DNA of 18,786 nt from an uncultured Prevotella sp. (GCA_946625715.1 CAMOTK010000011.1:1-18786), one strand, 5' to 3'; numbered from the stretch's first letter, positions 7,805 through 14,990 are shown. Numbers and translations are program-made. Notes: generated from the sequence alone by a model not told the origin.

Positions 7805-8839
7805 TTATAACACGCCTTTCTTTCTTCCTATAAACTTAATAATCGGAATGAAAAGTGCAGTAGGCAGATGGGCAATAAACCACAGACAAAAATTGCCCCA
7901 GAACTTTCGTCGGAACGACAAAACACGCTTGAGAGGCAACGGAAAGTGCATGTACTGATGCAACTCGCTATTGCTGATGGCTGGTACTATCTGATGTGCA
8001 TGTTTCAGCACGTGGCACACAATATAGAAACTGTTCATCTCCAGATTGTAGCACATATAGGGAATATAGGGTTTCTCGCGCAGTTTCACGCACTGCCACT
8101 TCAAGTAGTCAATGGTCGACACGTTCTTCAGAATCTCTTCATGGTTGAGCTGTTCGCGATCCTGATAGTTCGACAGCGAATAGGGCCGGCACAGATAGTG
8201 GTAGGTCACGTCGGGCAGCAGCACGGCACGACGCACCCGTGTGACCAGCTCGTAGGTGAAAGCCATGTCTTCCCAGAACATGGCGTCGATGAAGCGCAGC
8301 TTGCTCTCACGCAGGAAAGTCAGGTCGATAAGGCAGTTGCACACCGACGTCTGGAACTTGCCATAGTTGCGGAAAGCATAGGTGGCAAGTTCGTACTCGT
8401 GGCGGAAGACCTGTTTGGTGTATTGAAACAGGAGCGAGGGTTCGGCATTGTTCACTTGGTCGACCTTCTCGTAGGAAGCATACACCACTTCGGCATGATG
8501 CTTCTTGATGGTGGTCAGCAGCAGTTCTATGGTGTTCGGCTCTATGACGTCGTCGGAATCCAAGAAATAGAGATAGCGTCCTTGGGCTTCTTCGATGAGA
8601 CGGTTGCGCGAAGGTCCTACGCCTTTGTTGCCGTCGTTGTGCAGTATATGGATGTCCTTGCCACGGGGGTGGTGCTCCTGCAAGTCTTCTACAATGGCCA
8701 GCGACCCGTCGTTGCCGCAGTCGTCGACCACCAGAATCTCCAGTTGCTCGCAACTCTGGTTCAGCGCCGACAGCATTGTCTGCCGAATGTAGTCTTTCGA
8801 CTTGTACAACGGGATGCCTATGGTTACTTCGTATGCCAT
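7805..8839 (-). CDS. GT2 family glycosyltransferase, paralogue B of a tandem pair
   Basis: A 344-aa GT-A glycosyltransferase. Motifs: YEVTIGIPLYK (residues 3-13), EILVVDDCGNDGS (34-46), DXD region FLDSDDVIEPNT (92-103) and MFWEDMAFTYEL, with the ED pair typical of GT2 catalysis. I placed the start at the ATG at 8839 and not at two upstream in-frame ATGs (8872, and a pair from 8908). This start leaves a 4-nt gap to the preceding GT4 gene, puts the beta-strand at residue 3, and makes the protein exactly as long as its paralogue. The C-terminus ends in a hydrophobic stretch (FWGNFCLWFIAHLPTALF) and a basic tail, suggesting membrane association. Confidence 0.88.
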   Translation of the reverse strand: MAYEVTIGIPLYKSKDYIRQTMLSALNQSCEQLEILVVDDCGNDGSLAIVEDLQEHHPRGKDIHILHNDGNKGVGPSRNRLIEEAQGRYLYFLDSDDVIEPNTIELLLTTIKKHHAEVVYASYEKVDQVNNAEPSLLFQYTKQVFRHEYELATYAFRNYGKFQTSVCNCLIDLTFLRESKLRFIDAMFWEDMAFTYELVTRVRRAVLLPDVTYHYLCRPYSLSNYQDREQLNHEEILKNVSTIDYLKWQCVKLREKPYIPYMCYNLEMNSFYIVCHVLKHAHQIVPAISNSELHQYMHFPLPLKRVLSFRRKFWGNFCLWFIAHLPTALFIPIIKFIGRKKGVL

Positions 8840-8843
8840 ATCT

Positions 8844-10010
8844 TTAGTTTTTCTCTGAGTTGCAAACTTCATTGAATAGCGCCTGCCACCGGGCTGCGAT
8901 GGCATCAATGCGGAAGCGCTTCACATTTTCTCGGGCGGCCTGTCCCATCTGCTGGCGCAAAGAGGCGTCGGTCATAAGCCTTGAGAGCCCTTCGGCAAGC
9001 TTGTCGACATCGCCATCGGCAACGAGCAGGCCGTCTTGTCCGTCGGCGATAATTGAACGGGGGCCCCACTGACAGTCGAACGACACGACGGGCAGACCGC
9101 AAGCCATCGCCTCGACCAACATCATGCCAAAGCCTTCGAAGCGCGAACTGCACACCAGCAGGCTGCTTGCCAGATATTCTTTTTCGATATCGGAAGTGCG
9201 CCCGTGAAGCCGACAGCTGTCTTCGCTCAGTCCCAACGCCGCGCGCTGCTGTTCGTAGGGTGTGCGGTCGCCGTCGCCGAAGACGTCCAGATGCCAGTCG
9301 GGATGCTGTGCGGCCACTTTGGCCCACGCTTGTAACAGCAGGTCGTAGCCTTTCTCGTAGCAATAGCGGCCAACGGCTATGACGCGCTTCTCGGTCAGCT
9401 GACTGACGGTTTGCGGCTCGAATGTCAGCGGATTGGGAATATCGACCACGTGGTCGAGCTCTGCCCAGGCCTCACGGTCCTTGGCGGTCAAGACGACGAG
9501 ACGGTCAAGACGGCGCACATCGTCGAGCAGGCGCCGCATCCAGAATTTCGAGAACCAGTGCTTCAGCCAGTTGCTGTTGGCACTTTCAAAGTTGCGATAG
9601 TGGGCCCGGTTGACGTGCAGTTCGCCCACTTTCCGGCTGCCGTCCTTGATATCGTTGATGAAATTGACCTCACGCCGCATCAAGCTGACAGTGATGTCAG
9701 GGCGCAGGCGCATCAGTTCGGCCGTCAGCAAACGCCGGTAGGTGCGCTGTTTCTTCAGGTATATCCAGATTTTCTTGATGAACGAACAAGTCCATAGCTC
9801 CTCGAAGTTGATGTCGAGGTTGACGACCTTAATCTTCTCCGACAGCGGATAGAACAGTGGCTTGTCCTTACCATCAGTCAGAACGATGGTGACATCGTAG
9901 CCAAAATGGTCGGCAAAATAGTTGGCCTTCAACGTCAAAACGCGTTCAACACCACCCGCCATATAGAGCGCTGGTGTCAGGAAAACCACCTTTAATGACT
10001 TGTTATTCAT
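8844..10010 (-). CDS. GT4 family glycosyltransferase (first gene of the minus-strand glycan operon)
   Basis: A 388-aa GT-B retaining glycosyltransferase. The N-terminal glycine loop is AGGVERVL (residues 18-25). The C-terminal domain begins at VIAVGRYCYEKGYDLL (210-225) and holds the EX7E motif as E292 and E300 in FEGFGMMLVEAMACGLPVV, followed by GPRSIIADGQDGLLV. This combination is common in GT4 enzymes of LPS and capsule loci. The ATG at 10010 is preferred over longer frames: it begins directly before the first beta-strand and lies about 18 nt after the predicted transcription start, while a frame starting at 10142 would run back through the promoter. It resembles the last gene of the operon (3834-4946) in the C-terminal half, so the two may be distant paralogues. 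Confidence 0.88.
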   Translation of the reverse strand: MNNKSLKVVFLTPALYMAGGVERVLTLKANYFADHFGYDVTIVLTDGKDKPLFYPLSEKIKVVNLDINFEELWTCSFIKKIWIYLKKQRTYRRLLTAELMRLRPDITVSLMRREVNFINDIKDGSRKVGELHVNRAHYRNFESANSNWLKHWFSKFWMRRLLDDVRRLDRLVVLTAKDREAWAELDHVVDIPNPLTFEPQTVSQLTEKRVIAVGRYCYEKGYDLLLQAWAKVAAQHPDWHLDVFGDGDRTPYEQQRAALGLSEDSCRLHGRTSDIEKEYLASSLLVCSSRFEGFGMMLVEAMACGLPVVSFDCQWGPRSIIADGQDGLLVADGDVDKLAEGLSRLMTDASLRQQMGQAARENVKRFRIDAIAARWQALFNEVCNSEKN

Positions 10011-10032
10011 CAATAATTTGCTAATTTCTCCA

Positions 10033-10064
10033 CAAAAGTACAAACAAAAGTTGGTAAAAACAAA
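10033..10064 (-). promoter_or_regulatory. Promoter of the six-gene glycosyltransferase operon
   Basis: On the minus strand TTTG at 10064-10061 and TACTTTTG at 10040-10033 are 20 nt apart, a full match to the Bacteroidota consensus. Transcription would start near 10029-10026, 16-19 nt before the ATG at 10010. It overlaps the oppositely directed promoter at 10051-10081. Confidence 0.8.
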
Positions 10065-10081
10065 CTTTCTGCTTATTTTTG
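10051..10081 (+). promoter_or_regulatory. Promoter of the divergent GT4 gene, nearly leaderless
   Basis: TATTTTTG at 10074-10081 matches the -7 consensus, with TTGG at 10051-10054 as a near-match -33 box and a 19-nt spacer. Transcription should begin around 10085-10088, 1-4 nt before the ATG at 10089. It shares 14 bp with the minus-strand promoter. Confidence 0.6.
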
Positions 10082-10088
10082 CAACATT

Positions 10089-11255
10089 ATGAAACGAATT
10101 TGTTTTTTGGTCGACTCTATTTTTAGCATCGGCGGCGTGCAAAGGGTCACTGCCGTGATAGCTAAATCTTTAGCAACGGACTTCGATGTCACCATCATGA
10201 CATTCGACCGTCCGGAAACTGAGGACACCACGCTGTATGGTCTTAACGAAGCCAACATCAGTTATCGTTTCGTAGCTTACCCACAAGTGGGAAAAGCCAA
10301 GAACTTCTGTTGCAAAGCCTACAGCGGTTTGTATCGGAAGCTGAGATTGCCCGGCCAATGGGCATCCGACCTCTATGCACGCAGCTCTTTCCCCAGCGAA
10401 CGTCGCAACGCGCTCCTGCAGGCTCTGCAGGAAGGCCACTTCGACACCATCGTCGGTGTGCATGCTCCACTGGCCACACGTCTGGCTACCATGAAGTCAC
10501 AACTGAAAGGCACGCGCTGCATCGGCTGGATTCACAATTCATTTGAAGCGCTCTTCGGTCCTACATCTTTATATATAGGTCCCGACCGCCGCCGTCACTA
10601 CATTTACCAGTTCTGCAAGCTCGACGCCACGGTGCTGCTCTGCCGACACGATGCTGAGACGTATGCGCGCTACAGCAGCCGCTTCAAGCCTACCGTCATC
10701 TACAATCCGCTGACGCTCACACCGGGCGAGCCTTCCGACGGTACGTCGAAGCGATTCTTGGCCGTTGGCCGTTTTTCAAAGAAGCATAAGGGTTTCGACT
10801 TGCTCATCGATGCTTTCTACCTCTTTGCCAAAGAAAACAAGGAATGGAAACTCGACATTGTGGGCGAAGGACAGGAAGAGCCGCTCTACAGGGAGAAGAT
10901 TGCAAAATACCACTTGGAAGACCGTATTGAGCTGCACCCATACACCAACCATATTCAAGACTACTACTCCAAGGCGCAGGTCTATGTGCTCTCTTCGCGT
11001 TGGGAAGGTTTTGGTCTGGTAATCATCGAGGCTATGGCCCATGGTCTGCCTATCGTGTCGAGCGACCTGCCCACAAGTCTGGAGCTCTTAGGCAAGCAGG
11101 GACTTTTCTTCCGCAATGGCAATGTCAGCGACCTTGCCCGCCAACTGCATGCAGCCACCAAACTCGACTGGCCAAAGATGTCGGCCGAAGCGCTCAAACA
11201 TTCTGAGCACTTCCGTCTGTCCATCATTTCCCAGCAGTGGAAGGCTATTCTGTAG
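10089..11255 (+). CDS. GT4 family glycosyltransferase, single divergent gene
   Basis: A 388-aa GT-B retaining glycosyltransferase. The N-terminus MKRICFLVDSIFSIGGVQRV has the glycine loop GGVQRV (15-20). FLAVGRFSKKHKGFDLLI (223-240) opens the donor-binding domain, and the EX7E motif is E306 and E314 in WEGFGLVIIEAMAHGLPIV. It is transcribed alone, away from the six-gene operon, and its stop codon overlaps the stop of the next gene on the opposite strand (11245-11255). The predicted mRNA has almost no leader, so translation may start on the 5' end of the message. Donor and acceptor are unknown; its place in the cluster suggests work on the same glycan. Confidence 0.87.
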   Translation: MKRICFLVDSIFSIGGVQRVTAVIAKSLATDFDVTIMTFDRPETEDTTLYGLNEANISYRFVAYPQVGKAKNFCCKAYSGLYRKLRLPGQWASDLYARSSFPSERRNALLQALQEGHFDTIVGVHAPLATRLATMKSQLKGTRCIGWIHNSFEALFGPTSLYIGPDRRRHYIYQFCKLDATVLLCRHDAETYARYSSRFKPTVIYNPLTLTPGEPSDGTSKRFLAVGRFSKKHKGFDLLIDAFYLFAKENKEWKLDIVGEGQEEPLYREKIAKYHLEDRIELHPYTNHIQDYYSKAQVYVLSSRWEGFGLVIIEAMAHGLPIVSSDLPTSLELLGKQGLFFRNGNVSDLARQLHAATKLDWPKMSAEALKHSEHFRLSIISQQWKAIL

Positions 11256-12375
11256 GCCAGACTTCCTCTATCACTTTCTGCATCTGTATTTTCCACGTGA
11301 GATGCGTCACCGTGCTGCGTATCTCCTGTGGCTGGAAATGGTGCGTGTCTACGAAATCAACAATCTGTTGCACATCGATAGGCGACTCGTCGGCCGGTGC
11401 TTTCAGCACATAGGGTTGGTGGTCGAAGTCGGCGTCTTGTTCGCTATAAATGAAGGGCAGGCCGCGAGTGGCATATTCGCGGTTCTTCAGCGTCTTGATG
11501 ACCGTGATGCCGCTGCGATGACGGCCTAACGACCCAATAGCAAACTGGCTCTTGTTGAACACTTCGTCGAGCTGTTCGCCAAACAACTGTCCGTAGAAGA
11601 CGACTTTGTCTTCGATGTGGTACTCGGCCAAGATTTGTTTGAAGTCATCCATATCGGTATGCCACACACCACCCACGACATGAAAGCGTACATCGCGCGG
11701 CTGAGCCGTATGCCGGTAATATTCGCCCAAACCACGCAGCAAGCGGTCGTAGGCATGCCAAAGATGCACTTCGGCCACGCCAATCAGGTTGATGGATGTG
11801 TCTTGAGGAAGTGTGGGACGGTGCAGGGGGATGGCATCGAAGTCGACACCATTGCTGATGCGGATGGTGCGCTGTCCGAAGATGCGCTCGGCATCGCTGA
11901 AGGTGACGATGGCGGCCATCTGGCGCGAGAGCGAGCAACGGAACAACTGGTCAATCTTCAGTTCCAGCCTTGTGAGGAAAGAGAAATGCGTGAACTCCTG
12001 GTCGTAGGGATAGGTGGGAATCTCCGTCACCGACTTGATGCCCAACTGGTTGAGACGCTTGAAGAAGCGCACCAGGACGGGACTGGCATTCTGGAAACAA
12101 CGGGCATAGACAAACTGTATGCCGTTGAGCTTGCAATAGTCATAGACAGGACCGTAGTCGAAGCGCTGGCGCAAGCCTGCCAACTTGCCCCGTCCGTAAT
12201 CGCGAATCACCACATCGTCGACATAGCGACAACGATGTCCAAGGGCGTCGAAGCCGTAATAGCACAGGTGCACTTCATGACCATTCTCACGCAAGCCCTT
12301 CACCTGATAGTGTATCTTCTTGCTGATGCCACTGGCCTCTGAAAAGCCGTGATAAATGAGGAACAGTATCTTCAT
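11245..12375 (-). CDS. Divergent GT4-like (GT-B) glycosyltransferase without a canonical EX7E motif
   Basis: A 376-aa protein with GT-B character. The start [28 protein letters not shown] has the first Rossmann strand and a glycine turn replaced by ASGISKK (14-20). A mid-section [10 protein letters not shown] (118-127) is followed by ISNGVDFD (173-180), which marks the linker to the second domain as in GT4 enzymes. Where the EX7E motif is expected there is instead [22 protein letters not shown] (289-310), with a single Glu300 before the RGLP turn and Lys294 in front. The enzyme is likely still a glycosyltransferase, but of a divergent GT4 subgroup or with altered donor use. It is transcribed from the divergent region with the acyltransferase and converges on the preceding GT4, overlapping it by 11 bp. 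Confidence 0.75.
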   Translation of the reverse strand: MKILFLIYHGFSEASGISKKIHYQVKGLRENGHEVHLCYYGFDALGHRCRYVDDVVIRDYGRGKLAGLRQRFDYGPVYDYCKLNGIQFVYARCFQNASPVLVRFFKRLNQLGIKSVTEIPTYPYDQEFTHFSFLTRLELKIDQLFRCSLSRQMAAIVTFSDAERIFGQRTIRISNGVDFDAIPLHRPTLPQDTSINLIGVAEVHLWHAYDRLLRGLGEYYRHTAQPRDVRFHVVGGVWHTDMDDFKQILAEYHIEDKVVFYGQLFGEQLDEVFNKSQFAIGSLGRHRSGITVIKTLKNREYATRGLPFIYSEQDADFDHQPYVLKAPADESPIDVQQIVDFVDTHHFQPQEIRSTVTHLTWKIQMQKVIEEVWPTE

Positions 12376-12395
12376 TTTTTTTGAATTCTTTGCTG

Positions 12396-12403
12396 CAAAA
12401 GTA
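12396..12403 (-). promoter_or_regulatory. Candidate -7 box for the divergent GT4-like gene
   Basis: TACTTTTG on the minus strand matches the -7 consensus and would start transcription about 16 nt before the ATG at 12375. No good TTTG was found 19-20 nt upstream, so this promoter is weaker or needs an activator. It lies 9 bp from the -33 box of the opposite promoter. Confidence 0.5.
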
Positions 12404-12412
12404 TAAAAAAGT

Positions 12413-12443
12413 TTTGAAATATGCGGAGAAAATCGTACTTTTG
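12413..12443 (+). promoter_or_regulatory. Promoter of the acyltransferase-GT4 operon
   Basis: TTTG at 12413-12416 and TACTTTTG at 12436-12443 with a 19-nt spacer match the Bacteroidota consensus exactly. Transcription should start near 12447-12450, giving a 15-18 nt leader before the ATG at 12465. This also argues against longer reading frames that would begin inside the promoter. Confidence 0.8.
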
Positions 12444-12464
12444 TACATTGAAAGCTTAAAACTG

Positions 12465-13055
12465 ATGGACAAAGACGAGATAAGAAACCGACTGAAGGAC
12501 AGTCCGAAGCTAAAGAAACTGGCCGACTGGCTCATCATGAACCCCGTGGAAACGAGGCCTCGATGGTACGTGCGCCTCTTGGCTCCGCTCTATCAGCACC
12601 GCGGACGACACGCGAAGATTCACCGTTCGGCACGCATGGACACCCCACCCTATCGCCATTTCCACTTGGGCGACTATAGCGTGGTGGAGTCGTTTGCCTG
12701 CATCAACAATGCCGTGGGCGACGTCTGGATTGGCGACCACACGCGCATAGGGCTGCACAACACCATCATCGGGCCAGTGTCGATTGGCGACCACGTCAAC
12801 CTGGCACAAGGCATCACCGTCACGGCGCTGAACCACAACTTCCAGAAGCGAGACCAACTTATTAGCCAACAAGGCATCAGTACAAAGAAAGTAACCATAG
12901 AAAACGATGTTTGGATAGGTGCCAACGCCGTCATATTGCCAGGCGTGACCATCGGTACCCACAGCGTCGTTGCTGCTGGCGCAATAGTCACCAAGGACGT
13001 TCCGCCCTACTCGTTGGTAGGCGGTGTGCCGGCAAAAATCCTGAAACAGCTATGA
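12465..13055 (+). CDS. Hexapeptide-repeat O-acyltransferase (left-handed beta-helix)
   Basis: A 196-aa acyltransferase of the serine acetyltransferase / WcaF / maltose acetyltransferase-like group, expected to move an acetyl or similar group from a CoA donor to a sugar hydroxyl. Hexapeptide turns of the type [LIV]-G-x-x run from about residue 68 (LGDYSVVES) through [20 protein letters not shown] and [16 protein letters not shown] to [22 protein letters not shown], the standard closing signature. The likely catalytic histidine is H124 in ALNHNF, followed by an excursion loop (126-143). The first 50 residues form a charged helical region. The ATG at 12465 fits the promoter 22 nt upstream. Its stop overlaps the ATG of the following GT4 by 4 nt, so the two are probably co-translated and act on the same glycan. 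Confidence 0.88.
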   Translation: MDKDEIRNRLKDSPKLKKLADWLIMNPVETRPRWYVRLLAPLYQHRGRHAKIHRSARMDTPPYRHFHLGDYSVVESFACINNAVGDVWIGDHTRIGLHNTIIGPVSIGDHVNLAQGITVTALNHNFQKRDQLISQQGISTKKVTIENDVWIGANAVILPGVTIGTHSVVAAGAIVTKDVPPYSLVGGVPAKILKQL

Positions 13056-14158
13056 TGAGAGTTCTTGAAGTCATCCGCCAAGGGCAGATAGGTGGCGGAG
13101 AATCCCACCTGCTCGACCTGATTTATTTCTTAGACAAAAGTCAAATCACGCCCATTTGTCTCTCGTTCACCGACGGTGAAATGATTCATCGCCTCAAAGA
13201 GATGGGCATCCAATGCCATATCATTGAGACCGAAAAGCCTTTCGACCTGAGTGTTCAGAAACAAATCAAGCAGCTCATCGTTGCCGAGAACATCCAGATT
13301 GTTCATGCGCACGGAAGCAGGGCGGCTTCCAACATTCTTTGGCCAACTAAAAGTCTGCACGTTCCGCTCATCTACACCGTCCACGGATGGAGCTTCCACG
13401 ACGACCAGCCCCTGATAGTCAGGAAGCTCAGGGCACTGAGCGAAAAACTGATATGCCACTACTGCAACGAGGTGGTCTGTGTGTCGCAAAGCAATGCCGA
13501 CACCGGGCGACGCGAATTTGGCCTGAGCAGTGCCAATGTCATTGAGAACGGCATCAACCTGGTGCGCTTCAACCCTTCCAAGAACTTTGAAGACCTGCGC
13601 CCGTCAATGGGCTTTGGCCCTTCCGACTTCCTCGTAGGCTTTATTGCACGATGTACGAAGCAGAAGAACCCGATAGGATTCTTGCAGGCACTGGCTTTAG
13701 CCCATGCTCAGAACCCCAACATCAAGGGCGTGTTTGTGGGCGAAGGCGATATGGATGCCGATGCTGACGCATTTATCAAAGCCAACAATATGGGTGCCTA
13801 TCTCTTCCGCTCACCATTCAGAACCGACATTCCCGAGTTGTTGCACGCCATCAACCTCTACTGCCTGCCCAGCCTGTGGGAAGGTCTCTCGATTGCGCTG
13901 CTCGAAGCGATGGCTATGGGGAAAACGATTGTTGCCACGCCAACCGACGGGACAAGCGAACTGATTTGCGACAAGAAGAATGGTGTGGTCGTACCGTTCA
14001 ACGACCAGCAAGCCCTTGCCGACGCGATGGTTGCGCTGGCTGAGTCGCCACAAGCCTGCGCCCAATATGGCGAGCAAGCCCGGAGTCTGGTAGAACAACG
14101 ATTCGATGCAAAACGGGTGGCCGATGCCGTGACGGTGCTGTATCAGAACATGTTATAA
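13052..14158 (+). CDS. GT4 family glycosyltransferase
   Basis: A 368-aa GT-B retaining glycosyltransferase. The N-terminal domain has QIGGGESHL (12-20) and the acceptor-side [10 protein letters not shown] (83-92) and YTVHGWSF (108-115). The donor domain begins [13 protein letters not shown] (195-207), with VFVGEGD (227-233) and an EX7E motif at E277 and E285 in [19 protein letters not shown], followed by [16 protein letters not shown]. The pattern resembles Bacillus EpsD/EpsF-type and other capsule GT4 enzymes. The frame begins with two consecutive ATGs (13052 and 13055); the first overlaps the acyltransferase stop as ATGA. Its stop overlaps the stop of the 128-aa gene on the opposite strand by 6 bp. 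It closes the glycan cluster. Confidence 0.88.
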   Translation: MMRVLEVIRQGQIGGGESHLLDLIYFLDKSQITPICLSFTDGEMIHRLKEMGIQCHIIETEKPFDLSVQKQIKQLIVAENIQIVHAHGSRAASNILWPTKSLHVPLIYTVHGWSFHDDQPLIVRKLRALSEKLICHYCNEVVCVSQSNADTGRREFGLSSANVIENGINLVRFNPSKNFEDLRPSMGFGPSDFLVGFIARCTKQKNPIGFLQALALAHAQNPNIKGVFVGEGDMDADADAFIKANNMGAYLFRSPFRTDIPELLHAINLYCLPSLWEGLSIALLEAMAMGKTIVATPTDGTSELICDKKNGVVVPFNDQQALADAMVALAESPQACAQYGEQARSLVEQRFDAKRVADAVTVLYQNML

Positions 14159-14539
14159 GCAGTCGTCGGCGTCGAACAAACTAAGCGAGAAGTCCTGCTG
14201 CAGGGGCTTCTCTTCTTTTTCTTCCTGCTCCTCGCGGAAGTGGAGCATCATTTGGCGCGCATCGGCCGAGTGGCCCGTGTTCAGGCGATAAAAACCGCGA
14301 CGACCTGTACTTTCGATGAGCGACTGCGCCGACTTGCTGTTCTTGAGCAGATACTGTTGCACATATTGGTGGATGTCCTGCAAGTTGGACGCCGCAAAAA
14401 GCGTGTTGCTCTGATTAAAGACATGCTTGGCCAGCGACTGAACGCTGATGCCGCGCTCACCCACCCTGAGAAGTATCTGCAATATCTGCTGGTCGTATGT
14501 CATATATGGTGTATCGAAAAAAGGGTTGGTAAGCTTCAT
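14153..14539 (-). CDS. Small protein of unknown function, possible winged-helix fold, acidic tail
   Basis: A 128-aa protein I cannot name. Residues 14-87 look helical and then hairpin-like (QQILQILLRVGERGISVQSLAKHV, then YVQQYLLKNS, then RRGFYRLN), which fits a small winged-helix or similar nucleic-acid-binding domain: helix, 'GISVQSLA' turn, recognition helix, wing ending GFYRLN. The C-terminus is strongly acidic (EEQEEKEEKP) and ends in LSLSLFDADD. The best start is the ATG at 14539, giving MKLTNPFFDTPYM; the ATG at residue 13 (14503) is the alternative. The 14539 start lies at the stem-loop junction of a strong terminator-like hairpin (14521-14550), so expression may depend on read-through. 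It follows the histone-tailed winged-helix gene by 31 nt and converges on the GT4 gene, overlapping it by 6 bp. Confidence 0.7.
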   Translation of the reverse strand: MKLTNPFFDTPYMTYDQQILQILLRVGERGISVQSLAKHVFNQSNTLFAASNLQDIHQYVQQYLLKNSKSAQSLIESTGRRGFYRLNTGHSADARQMMLHFREEQEEKEEKPLQQDFSLSLFDADDCL

Positions 14540-14550
14540 TACCAACCCTT
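14521..14550 (-). terminator. Rho-independent terminator hairpin overlapping the start of the 128-aa gene
   Basis: On the minus strand a perfect 12-bp stem (AAGGGTTGGTAA paired with TTACCAACCCTT) closes a 6-nt loop (TGAAGC) and is followed directly by TTTT, giving six consecutive T with the stem end. It sits 20 nt past the stop codon of the winged-helix gene at 14571, so it should end that transcript. The ATG of the next gene has its A as the last base of the 5' arm and TG in the loop; the 3' arm and T run encode its residues 3-8. On the plus strand no T run follows, so it should work in one direction only. Confidence 0.8.
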
Positions 14551-14570
14551 CATTATAGATCTTTCAGCTA

Positions 14571-14879
14571 TTAAGCCAGCGTAACCTTGTTGTCGTCTGC
14601 GCTCTGCAGCTTGCCTTCCTTGAAGAGCCAACCCAGACCGAGCAGCGTCTCTTCCTCAGAAATCTTTGCAGCCTTTGCAATCTCGCTTACGCTGAGAGCC
14701 TTCTCGGCTGCTGCCAGTGCCTGATAAACATCTCCGGCCTTGAAACCAACATTCTCTGCATTCACTGCGATAACTGCCTTCTCGGCCTTCTTTGCGGCTG
14801 CCTTCTTAACGGGAGCTGCCTTTACTGCAGTAGCCTTAGTTTCTGTAGCCTTCTTCGTTGTTACTTTCTTTTCTGCCAT
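14571..14879 (-). CDS. DUF2582-like winged-helix protein with a lysine/alanine-rich histone H1-like tail
   Basis: A 102-aa, probably DNA-binding, protein. Residues 1-38 form a low-complexity basic tail of Lys, Ala, Thr and Val (MAEKKVTTKKATETK, then APVKKAAAKKAEK), much like histone H1 or bacterial nucleoid-associated tails. Residues 39-102 form a compact winged-helix domain: AGDVYQALAAAEKALSVSEI, AKAAKISEEETLLGLGWL, and the wing KEGKLQSADDNKVTLA. This matches the DUF2582 type, of unknown target, in Bacteroidota. The ATG at 14879 is chosen because a longer frame would begin with TTG inside the promoter -7 box. A nucleoid-structuring or global regulatory role is plausible but inferred. A strong terminator follows. 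Confidence 0.82.
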   Translation of the reverse strand: MAEKKVTTKKATETKATAVKAAPVKKAAAKKAEKAVIAVNAENVGFKAGDVYQALAAAEKALSVSEIAKAAKISEEETLLGLGWLFKEGKLQSADDNKVTLA

Positions 14880-14927
14880 AACTTTAAATTTTAATACTAT
14901 TGAAGTGGATGTTTCTGTTATCCGCTG

Positions 14928-14935
14928 CAAAGGTA
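14928..14935 (-). promoter_or_regulatory. -7 box of the winged-helix gene
   Basis: TACCTTTG on the minus strand matches the consensus and would give a leader of about 42-45 nt to the ATG at 14879. No clear TTTG is present 19-20 nt upstream. The leader is AT-rich and has no obvious ribosome-binding site. Confidence 0.55.
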
Positions 14936-14990
14936 TCTCATTTTTCTGTTATAACTATCTGGCTGTTAAGACTTTTTCAGAGAATGTCAA

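Noticed and set aside
7868..8875. A 335-codon open frame antisense to GT2 paralogue B
   Set aside because: The same kind of shadow; the minus-strand GT2 has a paralogue, DXD motif and operon context.
10011..10142. An N-terminal extension of 44 residues for the first GT4 of the operon
   Set aside because: The extension would cover the -33/-7 promoter and run into the divergent gene; the conserved beta-strand begins at residue 7 of the shorter protein.
12381..12464. An N-terminal extension of 28 residues for the acyltransferase, starting at a TTG
   Set aside because: It would be transcribed only from upstream of its own consensus promoter at 12413-12443, and the ATG at 12465 lies at the expected distance from that promoter.
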